Assembly (NCBI GenBank): GCA_950106755.1
Contig: OX467082.1
Coordinates: 30,814,001-30,878,000, forward strand
Length of the DNA stretch: 64,000 nt
Origin: Climacium dendroides
Lineage: Eukaryota; Streptophyta; Bryopsida; Hypnales; Climaciaceae
Direction: 5' to 3'
The notes beneath the pieces were generated by a model. It saw only the letters and a list, made by a program, of their open reading frames with translations, was not told the origin of the DNA and made no database searches. The position numbers were made by a program, and so were the translations under genes. This document shows, in pieces, positions 37,319 through 48,950 of the stretch; position 1 is the first letter of the stretch, and every line of letters starts with the position of its first letter.

Positions 37319-38230
37319 CTTCTAAAGATCCTTGATTATGTTTTCACCCAAAATGTTCCAAAACTGCCATATCTAGTATAAGTACCAAATTTATAAAAAA
37401 TAAATAAATTGGACACATGTAATTGTAAAATCTTGTAGTATAAACATGTAAAAGAAATTCAGAAATTTCCACCGCGTAGATTGCAAGATATGAGCTTTCG
37501 AATTCATAGAAATCCTTTCTTTGGCCCTATAAAAAATCAAGCGATTGCAATTCACAAGCTCACATTTATATGTAAAAATGTCTAAAGTGGTGGTACTTCT
37601 TTGGATTCACTCTTTAAGATAAGTTGGCTACATGCTTGAAAAAATTTCAAAACGTTTGGGATTGTACAACATATAGGAAAAAAATAAAAAGTAGAAAGAA
37701 GTAGAAAATGATTCAAAATACTAAATTGTCAAGAATTTAGTTATGGAATTGAAAAATGCCAATACCAATGGTTGTAATGTTGTAATAAACAATCTACATC
37801 CTAAGATTTTTTAAATTTAAATATTAAAAATTGAGTAAATTAAAGGACTTCAAAGTTTATTTTAAAGTACTAATCCATAACTACCTACAAACTAAAATTC
37901 TTCATATTTTTTGACTCATTGATCAAAATGGAATGATTTAATGTTGCCCACATATATATAAATCTAGACAACCAATTTCAAATTTTAGTTTTAAAAAAAA
38001 ATGATTTTTATTTTATTTTCTCAAACTATCCATTTACTAAAAAAAGTAACATATTAGATCATAAGTTTTGACTCATATTTCCAAATGTCCTGAATTTTAG
38101 TGCACATAAAAGATATTCCTTGTCCACACCTTCTATTAAAATTTGGGCCGAAAACATGAAAATCTCCAATTACATGTGCTTGCCCAAAATTGCTATGTTG
38201 CCAAATTTTGTAAGCTAGTCCTTTAGGGGT
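37319..38230 (+). mobile_element. TTAA-flanked non-coding element, family B
   Basis: TTAA (37315-37318) is followed by CTTCTAAAGATCCTTGATTA. The right end is GCTAGTCCTTTAGGGG, then T and TTAA (38231-38234). The ends form an imperfect inverted repeat. The interior matches the reversed element at 9253-10187 through most of its length, for example TTGAAAAATGCCAATACCAA near 37747, CATATAGGAAAAAAATAAAA near 37670 and GTAGAAAGAAGTAGAAAATG near 37690. It is 912 bp and non-coding. Confidence 0.72.
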
Positions 38231-38234
38231 TTAA

Positions 38235-39057
38235 AAAAAATTTAAAATTACTTTTACTTTTATTTTCATATATTATGACAACAACACAAGGCACTATGGG
38301 GGTGTACAAACTCTATTTCGTGGTGTTTTGACTCATTACAAATAAGATATTGAATTTCAAAGTTTTTATGTATTAAAAAATTAGAAAATTACATTACTTT
38401 GCTTTTATTATATTGTGGCAACAACACAGGGTTAGTTAAATTTGCATGTTTCCAAAGCATCAGGCTTGCTCAAAAAGCTAAATCTGACAAAGATTGAGAT
38501 TCCAGACAGGTGCCTAGAATTAAAAGAGCCAACCTCTTGAAACTTCCAACGTTTTAACTAACTTATACATTCATTGCACCTTTTGGAACCACACCGTTGC
38601 ATAAGAAACACACTAAATTCTATAGTATGCCAGAGCTAGATTTTGAACTCGAGTGCTTCCGAAGTTTGGATGAAATCGTGATACTGGGTAGAGACACAGC
38701 ACAAAATCGTATCGGTGAGCCGGTTGATCCAAAAAAACCCAAATATGCCACAAGTAAACAATGAATCCCACACTAGTATTAAAATTTGGACGATTCTTAG
38801 AATCTTCTCCCGCAGTGATACTTGAGCTTTACACACAACGCAGGACTTTTCTGCTTGAAGTCTTGTATATATTCCTACAACTGTACTGAGTGTCATCCTC
38901 CCACCTCACAAAAAAAGTCAACGGGAAAGCGCTCACAAGAGATCTCCATGTCGTGCAAACCTAATCGCTCCTACATTCAGTGTGACATGGTCGTAATTCC
39001 ACCTTCCCTCCTATTTCTAGCCAGAATACATGAGTTTCTGTGTCCACTGACCAAACC
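38235..39057. other. Downstream flank of the p24 gene
   Basis: The part next to the gene probably holds its 3' untranslated region on the - strand. No polyadenylation site can be fixed from sequence alone. An 86-codon - strand frame at 38636-38896 has no domain and is not called. Confidence 0.4.
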
Positions 39058-41390
39058 TCACACTCGATTATAACCAACGCGCTTGCTGAAGAGGTGGCGG
39101 ATCATGTATACTTGACCAACGCTCGCTCCAATCAGAAGTAGGTACTCACTAACTGTATAAAAAATCAGCCGCCTCTGGGTGCTCTCATTCGCTGCCATAC
39201 AAATGTTGCACCACAGGCTCAATACAGACGAAGCCTAACAGGATGAAAATTATATGACAACAGGACAAAGAAATTGTTAAACTCGCCAAACCTATACCGT
39301 AAGGCAAAGATGTACCCAGACTCACCCAAGGAAAATAAATTTGCCCACATAAAATGCATAGTGCGACGGAACCACTCCGTGACATCAAATCACCACACTT
39401 AAGCTCATATAATGCCTTTGAAAAATGAGCAGTACGACTTCTATTTGACTGTTTTCAGATAAGTTGATACCAAGTTAAAATTCTTTTGGGTACTTACTTT
39501 TTCTGTGGCGCAGGTCCCGGTTCTGCAAATATCGAATCTCGGCACTCACGGACTCCAGGGCTTCACCAAGCTGAGCAATTTTCACATCAACGGGCTTCAA
39601 ATGCTCTGCACCCAAGCAATCGATGAGGACAAACTAAGTATACTGTTTGCATTCCAGGATGATCACGAAAAAAATAGACAGAAAAAACATGTCGTTTCTT
39701 TTCTGATAATGATTCAATATATCTTGGTGTCATTGTGTAAGAAAAACACTCAAAGACCAAATCCCAAATTGAGCCTCATGTTGGTTTTAGCATCTTTGAA
39801 TATGTCATATGGGAACTTTTTCTAGGTCCAATTTTACTTACTAATTGACCAGTACATGAAATATTTTTCACCGACTCTGGTGATATGAAACTTTGAATCA
39901 TCTGAATTATATATTCATCAATACGATCAATTGAATTGGTTATTTTAAACCACGAATCTATGTTTCTTTAGGGTTAAAGTCATCGTTAACCTCTACGTAT
40001 AATTTAAATACAGACCAACTTGATCGACAGGCAATTCAACTATAGCCCACCGGTTAAATATCCAGCAACAAATTCACGTTTTCCCGCACCAACTAGAGAA
40101 GTCACCTGGCTAAAACAAGTACTGTACTGTACAGTACAGTCTCAAGAAGTGTTAAACCATTGAGCTCAGAGTATGTATGAATCTCACCATCCTTCGCCAA
40201 ATCTTCGATGCCAGGCACGTGGCCAACATGAATGTAGAAAGTGACCTGCTCTGGTGCAGACAAAGGATTATGAAAACAAAACTTGTACCGCCCCTTGTGA
40301 TGAGCTATAAACTCAAATTTCTCTCCATCGATTGTGTTGGAATTATGAACCGAATGTCCATCTGGCCCGTAAACCTGAATCAAAACAAGCAATACATTCT
40401 TATATATTCTTAGAAACAAAGGCAATTAAACTCGTCAAAAGAATGTTCGATCCTCCATAAACTTCCAGCAACCAAACAGACATGACTTCTAAGAACAGCA
40501 GAGCAAGAGAATACAGTCAGCAAACGAATTGTAGAAAACAAAGACAGTCATGTCAGAAATTTGACGCAAAGTATGCACGCCAATACTAATATCCAAAACC
40601 CTAAACCCTCAGAAACAAACCCCGGTACAATATTGTGATACAGCACCCAACTCCTCAAGAATCGTGGTCTACTTTTCGCAAAACAGAAAAAAAAAAAAAA
40701 TCATCATCAAACGCTGATCGAACAATAAACAGGAAGGGAATAAAAGTTATCTCAGAATCGTGAATCCTGAAAACAGATTGCGATCATGAACCCTTCCTCA
40801 GCTCGCATCCTTGGAGTGAACACTTCACCACAACCTACGTTGAAATGAACCTAAACCGAGTCGTTCAGAAACACAAGCACCACACAATGCCCAAGAAGAT
40901 AACGCCATTTATATGACATCCCCAACAACAGAATCAACCAGTTCAAAATCAAAAATTCAAATCGAAAGACATCAAATCTCTTCAAGAAATTAAAAAAAAC
41001 CGGTGACAGAAAGGCTTTCTATCTCTCACACGATGATAGCCACTCCACTAATCAACACCTTCACTACAAAATCCCCAACAAAGAAATCAATTTCAAACCG
41101 AAAAAAAGAAAATGAAAAGAAAAGAAAATCTCTTCAAACGAAAGACGAACTAATCAATCGTTTCAAGATAGGGTTTCAGATTCTCATACGAGAAGCTCGA
41201 TGCCAGGATGATCGGACCCCCAGAAAACCTCATGGTCCAAAAGGACAAAGTTGCCGCTGACAACGTCATTGTCGTGCTCTACATCCTCCCAGACACACTC
41301 CGTGTTCTGAACGGTGAGAACAAGCGCGTGACTACCTCGTGCAGCAATCGCTGCGAGGGCAACAAGGAGCAGCACAATCCAAGGCTCCAT
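39058..41390 (-). CDS. p24 family transmembrane cargo receptor (beta subfamily)
   Basis: A four-exon gene for a type I membrane protein that cycles between ER and Golgi in COPI/COPII vesicles as a cargo receptor. Exons on the - strand are 41390-41190, 40374-40188, 39605-39498 and 39191-39058. Every junction is GT-AG and the phases agree, giving 209 residues, the usual family length. Residues 1-22 are a signal peptide. The GOLD domain follows, with the conserved cysteines C32 (NTECVWEDV) and C100 (YKFCFHN) and the FYIHVGHVP block. Residues 131-163 form the coiled-coil region ending LQNRDLRHR. Then come NEST and one membrane helix at about 173-196. The cytosolic tail RHLFSKRVGYNRV has the LF pair of COP-coat signals and the YNRV ending of plant beta members, and no dilysine. 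The start is the methionine before the hydrophobic core; an upstream in-frame ATG at 41444 would add 18 residues ahead of the signal peptide. There are no stops or frameshifts. This is the one clearly intact gene here. Confidence 0.95.
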
Positions 41391-41749
41391 CGCAGTGAAA
41401 CTTGGTCGCGAGAATAGAGGATCCCGGTTTAGTTCCCTTCCCATGAAGGAGAGACGACGGAAAGATATCTTTATCTTGGCGTTACGCTGGGACCGACGGA
41501 TTCTGTGTTGTAGCCATCGAACGGTCCAAGATGCTCAAGTGAGGTGTCATCCTACTATGGACACGTCTGGAAGAAGGTCTTCGGGGGGAATGATAGTCAG
41601 CGGGTTCATAATTGTCAACGGCGTCAGCGCGAGGTTGCTGTTAATAAATTTGGATAGGGAGAATCTACACCCTTTGTAGATCTCGATGAAGGGTGACACT
41701 CAAAGTTTGTTGCCTGCATCGCCTCCATTGCAGTAGAGAACAAAAACAC
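41391..41749. other. Upstream flank of the p24 gene
   Basis: The sequence just upstream of the p24 start is less AT-rich than the surroundings and is the likely 5' leader and promoter. The 94-codon + strand frame at 41395-41679 is antisense to it and has no domain. No clear TATA box could be assigned. Confidence 0.4.
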
Positions 41750-41819
41750 ATTGTTGCAATACAATTTCAATGGGGTGTACTCTATCCATTGAAAGCAGTA
41801 GTATTGCAATAGTATGTTT
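41750..41819. repeat. Short foldback related to the MITE at 387-646
   Basis: ACATTGTTGCAATACAATTT is followed by CAATGGGG and then by a reverse-complementary arm, CCATTGAAAGCAGTAGTATTG, then CAATAGTATGT. The ATTGTTGCAATAC word and the CAATGGG block are shared with the MITE near the window start. Confidence 0.5.
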
Positions 41820-42645
41820 TTAGTACTCTACTAGCGTTTGGCACTTGCTATGCTACGCATTCACCATTAAAATTTTATAAGAATTTTTATGTATTGAATA
41901 GAATGCAAAGCAAGAACTTTAAAAAATCTTCAAATAAAAATTACTAAAATCTTCATATAATTTTTTTAATAAATAAGCATATACTGAAGTAAATAATAGA
42001 AATTTAATGAATGATGAATGAAATACATGTAATGATGAATATGGTAAAAGATACACATACATTAGAATGCATTAGAAATTTGACTCAATTGTTACAAACA
42101 ATGGCAACCCAAATAGAAGAATTTAAAGGAAAAACTTGTAAATCTCAAAAGCTTTGTGAACAATTTAATTGTTGTGAAATTCAAAATCAGTTCAATCTAA
42201 TAAATTTCTCAAATCATTTGGTAGTAGCAATAGAAAATTGAAATTAGAAGCTCAAAGCTCACAAAAGCACAAAATCATAGAAATGCAAAAGAAGTATAAA
42301 GCCAAGAAAAGCAATGGAATTGCTACCTTTATAATATCATCATATTGATCCTCTTTAATATCACCTCAATTGCAACAACTATATTATTTCTATAATATCA
42401 CCATTTGTAAAAAGTGATATTACAAAGGTGATTGTGAATTGCTACTTTATTTCAGTAATATCACATTGTGTGAAAATATGATTTCTATGTATGCATGATT
42501 GAAAATATTTTTATAAAATAATTAAAATAATTATTTTAAAGACTTATCGAAATCATCATCATGCATTCTATTCAAATATATCAAATTTTTACTAATATGT
42601 GATACAATGAATGTGTAGCATAGCAAGTAAAAGCCTTTAGTATTA
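41820..42645. mobile_element. Inverted-repeat-bounded element with a 76-codon frame
   Basis: The left arm CACTTGCTATGCTACGCATTC (41842-41862) is matched in reverse by TACTTGCTATGCTACACATTC (ending at about 42629), and the pairing continues inward through GAATAGAATGCA. The interior is AT-rich and contains one 76-codon + strand frame (42011-42241) rich in N, Q and E that could form a coiled coil. It has no known domain and may be chance. The element type is unassigned and the exact ends and target duplication could not be fixed. Confidence 0.5.
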
Positions 42646-44584
42646 ATGGTAGTATTTGTGATATTACAAAGGGACTTATGATTTTAGTAGTATGATTGTT
42701 CAAGCATTGAAACAATATTGTTGCAATGGAGGTACTTTCTTGATGTGTGGAACTTTGTACTGGATGTTGAATGAATAGTGGGTGCTTGCATTGGATGATG
42801 AAATGGGGTTTTGAAAATCCAAGTTAATCCTCTTTTTCTTTGGCATCTATAAACACTTACTTGGCAATCCCTTGCTTTCCTTATGGATTTGGGATCATAT
42901 GCCTCTTACTAATTGGCATACTATATGAGTTAGCCCCTTTAAGTTTTGAACTCTCTTTTTGCTAAATATATGGACTTTCTATAGAAGAAAAAAGACAAAG
43001 GAAAACGACAACGTACAAACATTCCTATCATTTCACTTTTGATTCTTTTTTAATGGCCTTTCAATTCCTACCCTTTTAGAATTTGTTGTAGAAGGCAAGA
43101 ATAATTTTTTTAGTTCATTCAATTTTAGCTTTTGAAATAGATGTGAAGTGCCCTTCAAGTTGCATAATAGGGGATCTTCCAATCACAAAATCACTTATCT
43201 ATTAAAAAAGACCTCTCAAACAAATATTGAGCACCAAAAATTAAGAAGACAATAAAAGATGCTCTATGAGCATTTCTACTCAAATAGTCACACCAACACT
43301 ATACAAACATGATGAAGGTTGTTTGTCTTTGCATTTGAACAAGCCAAGGTTTGTAGGTGCAACTAAGTTGTTGACTTAGTCCCCTTAGCCCAATAATCCT
43401 ATCCATTGAACCAACTATTATACACCACACTCCACATGTCATGCCTTGATTGATGGTCCAAACTACAAAATTGATCAAGTTGAAATATTGAAGCTTTCGA
43501 CCACTCCAACTTTCTTCCAAATGTTGTCCCACACCACTAACCTCCCATCCATGAATAGGTTTTGTTCCTTGTTATTGCAAGTCTAATTTGTTAACCTGTC
43601 GGCTAGATTAAAGATGCTTTAAAGAAAACAAGGCACATAAAAAAATTAATTCCCAAAATCCCAGTGATTTAAAAAATCAACTTTAAGACAATTTTGTAAA
43701 TAACTAAAATTTGAAGAATCTACTTTTTGATGTGTTTTTTTCTCTTGAAAGAAAGACAAAATTGAATTTTGAAAATCTCATTCCATCTTCCAACTAAGAT
43801 GCTTCCAAATATGAGGGCAATGTTCTACAAATAAAAAATTATAGAAAAAAATTGTTGAAGAAGAAGATAGAATCTATGATATAGCTTTCCACCTCATAAT
43901 TCCTAATTTGGAGGCATTGTAAGGCATAAACCACCAATCAATTTTTTTAATGAATGATGAATTTTGTCAGAAGAATGAAAAACACCAAACGTCAAATTAT
44001 ATAGACATATGCTTATCCAAACTCTAATTGCAATCCAAAATCCTCTAGGAGCTTTTTACAAAAATCTCTTTGGAAATCTCCTAGTGATGGCTTACAAAAC
44101 AAGCAAATATGTTAAGAGATGCTTTATCCGTATAACACCGGTTTTCTTTCTAAAGGCCCAATTACATTAAATTTTTTAACATTATTGTTAGACTATAAAG
44201 CTAGATGAATCTATTGAGAATATTTTTTTTTTGTCAAATTATTTTACCTTCAAATTACTCAATTTTTTCGACAAATATTTCCTATGTTAACAAATGTCAG
44301 ATAGACCTTAGTTAGACTAGAGAATCAAACTAAAGTTATACACAAACTTTGATAAGAATGAATTTTTGTTTGATTTATTATTTAAAAAAAATTATTGTTG
44401 GCAATTTGATAAATAAATGCAACCACAACATGAATAGGGACCAATTCAAATTTCTTCATATGTAGCTTATATTTGTTCAAAGTCCTCCTTTCTTTAAATT
44501 TAAAGCCACTATATTAACCACTAACTCAACCACAAAGTCAAAATCTAGGTTTAAAAAGTAGTAAAATATCAATTAGGAGCATGT
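42646..44584. other. AT-rich stretch without a gene
   Basis: No gene is recognised. AAACAATATTGTTGCAATGG at about 42710-42729 again carries the word shared with the MITE at 387-646. The rest is AT-rich with short frames only. Confidence 0.5.
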
Positions 44585-44930
44585 TTAGGGGCGCTTCACA
44601 CTATGGCCGACCAAGTTGAGAGGCCGTGGAATTGAGTGGCCGTGGAATTGAGTGGCCAAACTTTTGGTGAGAGGCCAAAGAAATGAGCAATAAATGATAG
44701 GATTTGGAGCCTTCGGCCGGCCATAAGTGTGAAGCCTCCAAAGGCCAAGTCCAAAGTCCAAACCCTTGGCAATGAATTCCCATGGCCTCTCAACTTCGAT
44801 GGTCATAGTGTGAAGCCTCAAAAGGCCAAGGTCAAGGCCGAACCCATATCATTTGTTTGGCTTGTATCCATGTCTCTTCACATGAAAAATCCATCCAATT
44901 TCTGAAATTTTCCTCTCATATTCTTTAACC

Positions 44931-46383
44931 ATGGATTCTAGAAAGGAACGCATTCTTGTTCTACTTTCGGTTTTCATGGTCATGAAGTGTGTTATTGTGG
45001 GCATTTTGGCATTGCAAAAACTTGCAATTTTTGAGCAAAATGTCCAAATGATGATGATGGAAATTTTTATTGCCCAAGGACGAAGAGTGAATGTTCAAAG
45101 GAGGCATTGGCAAATTCCAAGATATGGAGGTTTTTTGGAGCATGAATTGATGGGGTCATTTTCAGATGGTGATTTTCGAAAGCGGATGAGGGTGAGTCAA
45201 TCTACATTTCAATATCTATGCACTCTTTTAGGGCTTGCTTTGAAGAAAAAGGATACATATTTCAGAGAAAGTATAAGTGTGGAGCGGAGGATTGCCATAA
45301 CTCTTTCACGTTTAGCTACAGGTAATTCATTGCAAATGATTGGTGATTTATTTGGTGTGGGATTGAGTACAACTTCTATCATAGTGAGAGATTGCTGCGA
45401 AGCTATTAGGATTCATTTGAGACCATTGGTTTTTAAGAAACCAAATCTTGCTTGGATGAAAAAAATAGCAAATGGTTTTGAAGCCCTACATGGTATTCCG
45501 CTTATTCTAGGGGCAATAGATGGTATCCACATTCCTATTCTAGCACTGTCCCATGATCCTACAGCATACTATTGCCGAAAGGGATATTATTCATGTTTAC
45601 TACAATGAGTTGTAGATGCTGATTGCAAGTTTTGGGACTATGATTTTGGATGGGCTGGCCGGATTCATGATTGGGCCTTATTTCAGAAATCTGAAATTGG
45701 GAAGAAGACTATGAGAGGTGCATTTCTACCTTATAAATTCATAGGTGATGCAGCATATCCTATGAGGCCTTGGTTTTACTCACCATTCAAAGGAGAAAGA
45801 GAAGGGTTGCCTAGGAGTAAAGCACATTGGAATTTTATCCAATCAAGCACCTGTATGGCTGTGGAAAGAGCATTTGGAATGTTGAAAGGAAGATGGCGCA
45901 TATTACTGAAAAGAATAGACATGCCACTTCAAAATGTGCCTAACATTGTTACAGCATCTCTATGTCTTCACAATCTATGCATTCTAGAAAATGATGAATT
46001 TTGCATGGATTGGGCCAAAGAAGCTGCAAGGTGAAGCAAATATGACATTTGGAAACATGCACAAAATTGATATGTTTCACTCTTTGGAAGCATCATTGCG
46101 GGAAATGAGGGATCTCCAAGCCAGAAATCCACAAGGTGAAGAAACTCCATTCATAGAACCGGAAGAAGAAGAACAAATTAAGAATGAAGAAAATTCAGCA
46201 TCTAAAGAAACAAAGGCAAAACGACAAGAGAAAATGAAGAACATGTTGGCTGATTCAACTCGAGTTCATCTATTGCTAGCAGAGAGTTTTTACAAAAGTC
46301 ATTTGTCTAGAAATTCAGCCATTCAATTTGAAAACTGTGCACATGATGATGATGATGATGATTGTAGCCTAGATGAAGAGTAG
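44931..46383 (+). pseudogene. PIF/Harbinger DDE transposase, one stop and one frameshift
   Basis: The nuclease of the element (DDE_Tnp_4, HARBI1-like), which would cut and join the transposon ends together with the ORF1 protein. The first 225 codons include a helix-turn-helix region (RRIAITLSRLATGNSLQMI) and the first catalytic aspartate D197 in GAIDGIHIPI. A single TGA at 45606-45608 follows SCLLQ, and the same frame then continues with VVDADCKFWDYDFGWAGRIH and DWALF, GDAAYPMRPW and ERAFGMLKGRWRIL, which supply the remaining catalytic positions. The frame ends at 46034 in WAKEAAR. An overlapping frame (45991-46383) carries the acidic, lysine-rich C-terminal tail, so a one-base indel near 46030 is likely. 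As it stands, the protein lacks the second half of the catalytic domain. Confidence 0.92.
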
Positions 46384-46389
46384 CATACT

Positions 46390-47440
46390 CTAGAGCTTAT
46401 TGATCAAACGATCAAATTGGTGGTCTACTCTTTCTAGGAGTTCATTTGTTCTCTCAAAGTTTTTCATCAAACTTGTGCTAGTTTCTGCCATTTTCTCAAA
46501 GATATCAATAGCTCTATCATGGAAGCTTTGTTTACCTTTTGACGGTGGTGTAGCAATCGTTGTTGGAGTTGGTGCACCTTCTACATCATTTGGGGCTGAA
46601 TTGTCTTGATTTTGTAGATGATCAGTGGTTGTTGCCGAGACATGCTTCATGATCTGCCCAACTTGGTGATACCACTCATCCAAAGCATCATAGAATTTGC
46701 TCTCTTGTCGATTATTGCCAGAAATGCCATTAGCCATTTTGTCTTCTTTGTAAGCATCAAAAATGACCTTGAATTTCTTACGGCATGCTACAGCAGTATG
46801 GTTGAATTTTGGTAGCATGACAACCATTCTAGCATGAAGCCTCACCCAAGTATCAATCCCTAGAAAAAAAATGAACAAAAAACATGAAGAAATAGTCAAA
46901 AATGGCATTGGAAGAACAATTACAGCACATGTGCTCACTATGAAAGAAGACTATGTAGGATATAAATGAGAAAAGAAGGTGACCTTCATCAAGGAAAGGA
47001 AGTAGGTGGGAATTAGGTGGATACCATGCCAAGTCTCCCCATTGTGATGGTGGAGACTAGGGTTCAAATCCCACCGGCATCACCCATTTGCGAAGCTAAT
47101 GGGGGGAAAGGGGGGCAAATTTAGGGGCCGTGGTGGCCGGGCACGGGCTCGCGGGGAAGCCTGAGGCCTTCAGGCCCCCAATTGGCCCCAATCCTCAATC
47201 CGAATCATTTTGCAAAAAATTTAAAATGCAGGGTAAAAAAATTATACCTTGTTTTTTGCCGTTTCTGATGAATTCCGGCTCCATCTCCCCCTTCAATGCA
47301 ATCAATTGAAGCACCTCCGAATCTTCCCACTTTCGAGTTGCCTCTTCGCCTTCACCTTCACCTTCTCCTTCAATTTTCACTACCGCCTTCTTTTTAGGAG
47401 CTGCTCTTTTCTTTGGAATAGCCTTTTGCTTGGAACCCAC
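46390..47440 (-). CDS. PIF ORF1, Myb/SANT-like DNA-binding protein, two exons
   Basis: The accessory protein of PIF elements, which binds the subterminal repeats and helps bring transposase to the DNA and into the nucleus. Exon 1 is 47440-47248 and exon 2 is 46859-46390. The intron (47247-46860) has GT-AG borders and restores the glycine codon in RNGKKQ-GIDTW. Residues 1-25 are very basic (KQKAIPKKRAAPKKKAVVK) and look like a nuclear localisation signal, followed by an acidic GEGEGEGEE stretch. The trihelix region includes KWEDSEVLQLIALKGEM, then FNHTAVACRKKFKVIFDAYK and FYDALDEWYHQ. The C-terminus is a helical dimerisation-type tail, EKMAETSTSLMKNFERTNEL. No stop or frameshift is seen, so this frame may be intact although its transposase is not. 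Confidence 0.85.
46985..47110 (+). other. tRNA-related (SINE-like) fragment in the ORF1 intron
   Basis: GGTTCAAATCC at 47061-47071 matches the pol III B box. It is set in AGGGTTCAAATCCCACC, like a tRNA T-arm, with GGCATCACCCA after it. The 5' part (GGTGGATACCATGCCAAG) could hold a worn A box but does not fold into a convincing tRNA. It lies opposite to and within the intron of ORF1. It is probably a tRNA-derived retroposon piece or a chance match, not a working tRNA gene. Confidence 0.35.
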
Positions 47441-47863
47441 TCTCTTTTTGGAGGATCCTATAATCTCACAATCGCCTCCCTTAACAACCCTTTCAACATT
47501 TATCTCTTGACTCTCTTCTATTCTACTCTCTCTGATTTCAGTTGAAAAGGGCTGAAATGCTGCATCAGGATTTGGAGTGAAATTTTTTTTCTGCCCCTAC
47601 CAAATGCTGTTGGCTGCAAAAGAAAGGGTTTTGAGAGAAATTTTCCATCTTCTCTACTTGCAAAAAAATGAGAGAGCAAACTAACAACAAAGAGCTGCCC
47701 AAAATTGGAGCGATTTCTATCAAGATGCACAAGAGAGAAAGAAGAAGAAGTTGCTTCCGACTTTTTGCCTTGCAAAACCAGTCCGTTACTCCATCGAGAT
47801 CCAATGGCTCAGATCTTGTCAGTTTTTTTATTTTTTTTTATTTTTTTTATTTTTATTTTCTTC

Positions 47864-47944
47864 GAAATTCGACGGCCTCTCGGCTGGAATTTGGGTCGAG
47901 CAAAAAGCTCAACCCAAACTCCAACCGAGAGGCCGTCGAATTTC
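47864..47944. repeat. Long perfect-like hairpin inside the PIF element
   Basis: GAAATTCGACGGCCTCTCGG, then CTGGAATTTGGGTCGAGC, is followed by an AAAAA loop and the reverse complement with about three differences, giving a stem close to 38 bp. The GACGGCCTCTCG core repeats the subterminal motif found beside the right terminus (48062-48072), so the hairpin was probably built from element ends. Confidence 0.85.
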
Positions 47945-48145
47945 ACAAATTTCCCTGACAATCTATCAGTTTTGAGGGTGACGGGCTTTGGGCTGTGCCT
48001 CATAGTGTGAAGGCTCGAGAGGCCGTCCAAGCGGGTTTCTAGAATCTGATTGGTTGAAATCGACGGCCTCTCGACCGACGGCCATAGTGTGAAGCGCCCC
48101 TTAGTATTGTACTGGATTTTGGTTCTATAGAGATTCTCTTGTTAA

Positions 48146-48946
48146 CCCCTAACTGCCTGATCGACCATATATGGTCAATCTGAAATTTCAGGCTCAGTTT
48201 GGGATGGGCAGTTAAATTCATATGATTGTTATAAAAATTTTGGGGGGCAGTTTTTAGGGTTAACTATTGAAAACTTTCATTTTTCACTGAAAAAGTTGAA
48301 CATTTGATTTTTGAGAGGTCCTTAAAGCCATGTTGTCCATTAGTGGTAGAGTAAAGCTTGCTAATTTTACTTCATTATCCCAACTTTGCCAATTTCACTT
48401 GACTTGAGATCTAAAAAATTGTACTTATCCATTTGATTTGAAAACGGTCCCAATGGAAAGAGCTTAGTGTTTTCATGATTTTCACCATTGAAAATTTAAA
48501 CATGCAAGTGTTGATTTGGAGTTATTTGCAATTCATACTTATAAAAAAAATTACATTTCAACAATTGCAAGGTGGATTGTGTAGTGAATTTGATAGGTTT
48601 TCATGTGAAATTAATTTTTTTGAAAGTGCATTTTAGTGTGCTAACACAATTTGTAGTTGTTCATATCACCTCCAATTCCAAAATAAATTTATGTGCAAAT
48701 TTCTGAAACATTGTAGGAAGGGACAACATACTAAAATTAAAAAATGAACATTTCTCTTGTTATAATCTCACAACTCCTATGCAATTTTTCACTCAAAATT
48801 GGTGAACATACTAATAAGCAAGCTCTTTAAACATCTATATAGTTAGATTTTGAAAAAAACACAATTTGCTTCATTAGGGTTAACTATAAGCCCATGCTCT
48901 TTTTTCATAGTCAAAACACACTTGAAAAGGCTTGGGCATTTAGGGA
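48146..48946. mobile_element. TTAA-flanked non-coding element, family C-like
   Basis: TTAA (48142-48145) is followed by CCCCTAACTGCCTGATCG. The right end is AAGGCTTGGGCATTTAGGGA before TTAA (48947-48950). Reversed, that end starts TCCCTAAATGCCCAAGCC. It is 801 bp and non-coding, related by its ends to 23507-24130. It starts 42 bp beyond the PIF target duplication. Confidence 0.65.
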
Positions 48947-48950
48947 TTAA

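Larger units (their letters stand above)
44588..48100 (+). mobile_element. Full-length PIF/Harbinger transposon, 3513 bp
   Basis: The element begins GGGGCGCTTCACACTATGGC and ends with its reverse complement, a perfect inverted repeat of 22 bp that continues imperfectly to about 45 bp through GAGAGGCCGT. TTA lies directly outside both ends (44585-44587 and 48101-48103), the 3-bp target duplication of this superfamily. Subterminal copies of ATAGTGTGAAGCCTC and GAGAGGCCGT occur inside both ends. It encodes a DDE transposase on + and a Myb/SANT-like protein on -, convergently. The termini are undamaged and the coding damage is slight, so this is the youngest transposon in the window. Confidence 0.95.

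Noticed and set aside
39185..39388. A hydrophobic - strand frame next to p24 exon 4 that might be its last exon
   Set aside because: The true exon 4 (39191-39058) is in another frame, has a proper acceptor and encodes the family C-terminus ending YNRV.
40177..40413. A + strand frame of 78 codons
   Set aside because: It is antisense to p24 exon 2, whose motifs and splice junctions are unambiguous.
47033..47090. A complete tRNA gene
   Set aside because: The T-arm-like part is good, but acceptor and D arms do not pair and no anticodon arm is convincing.
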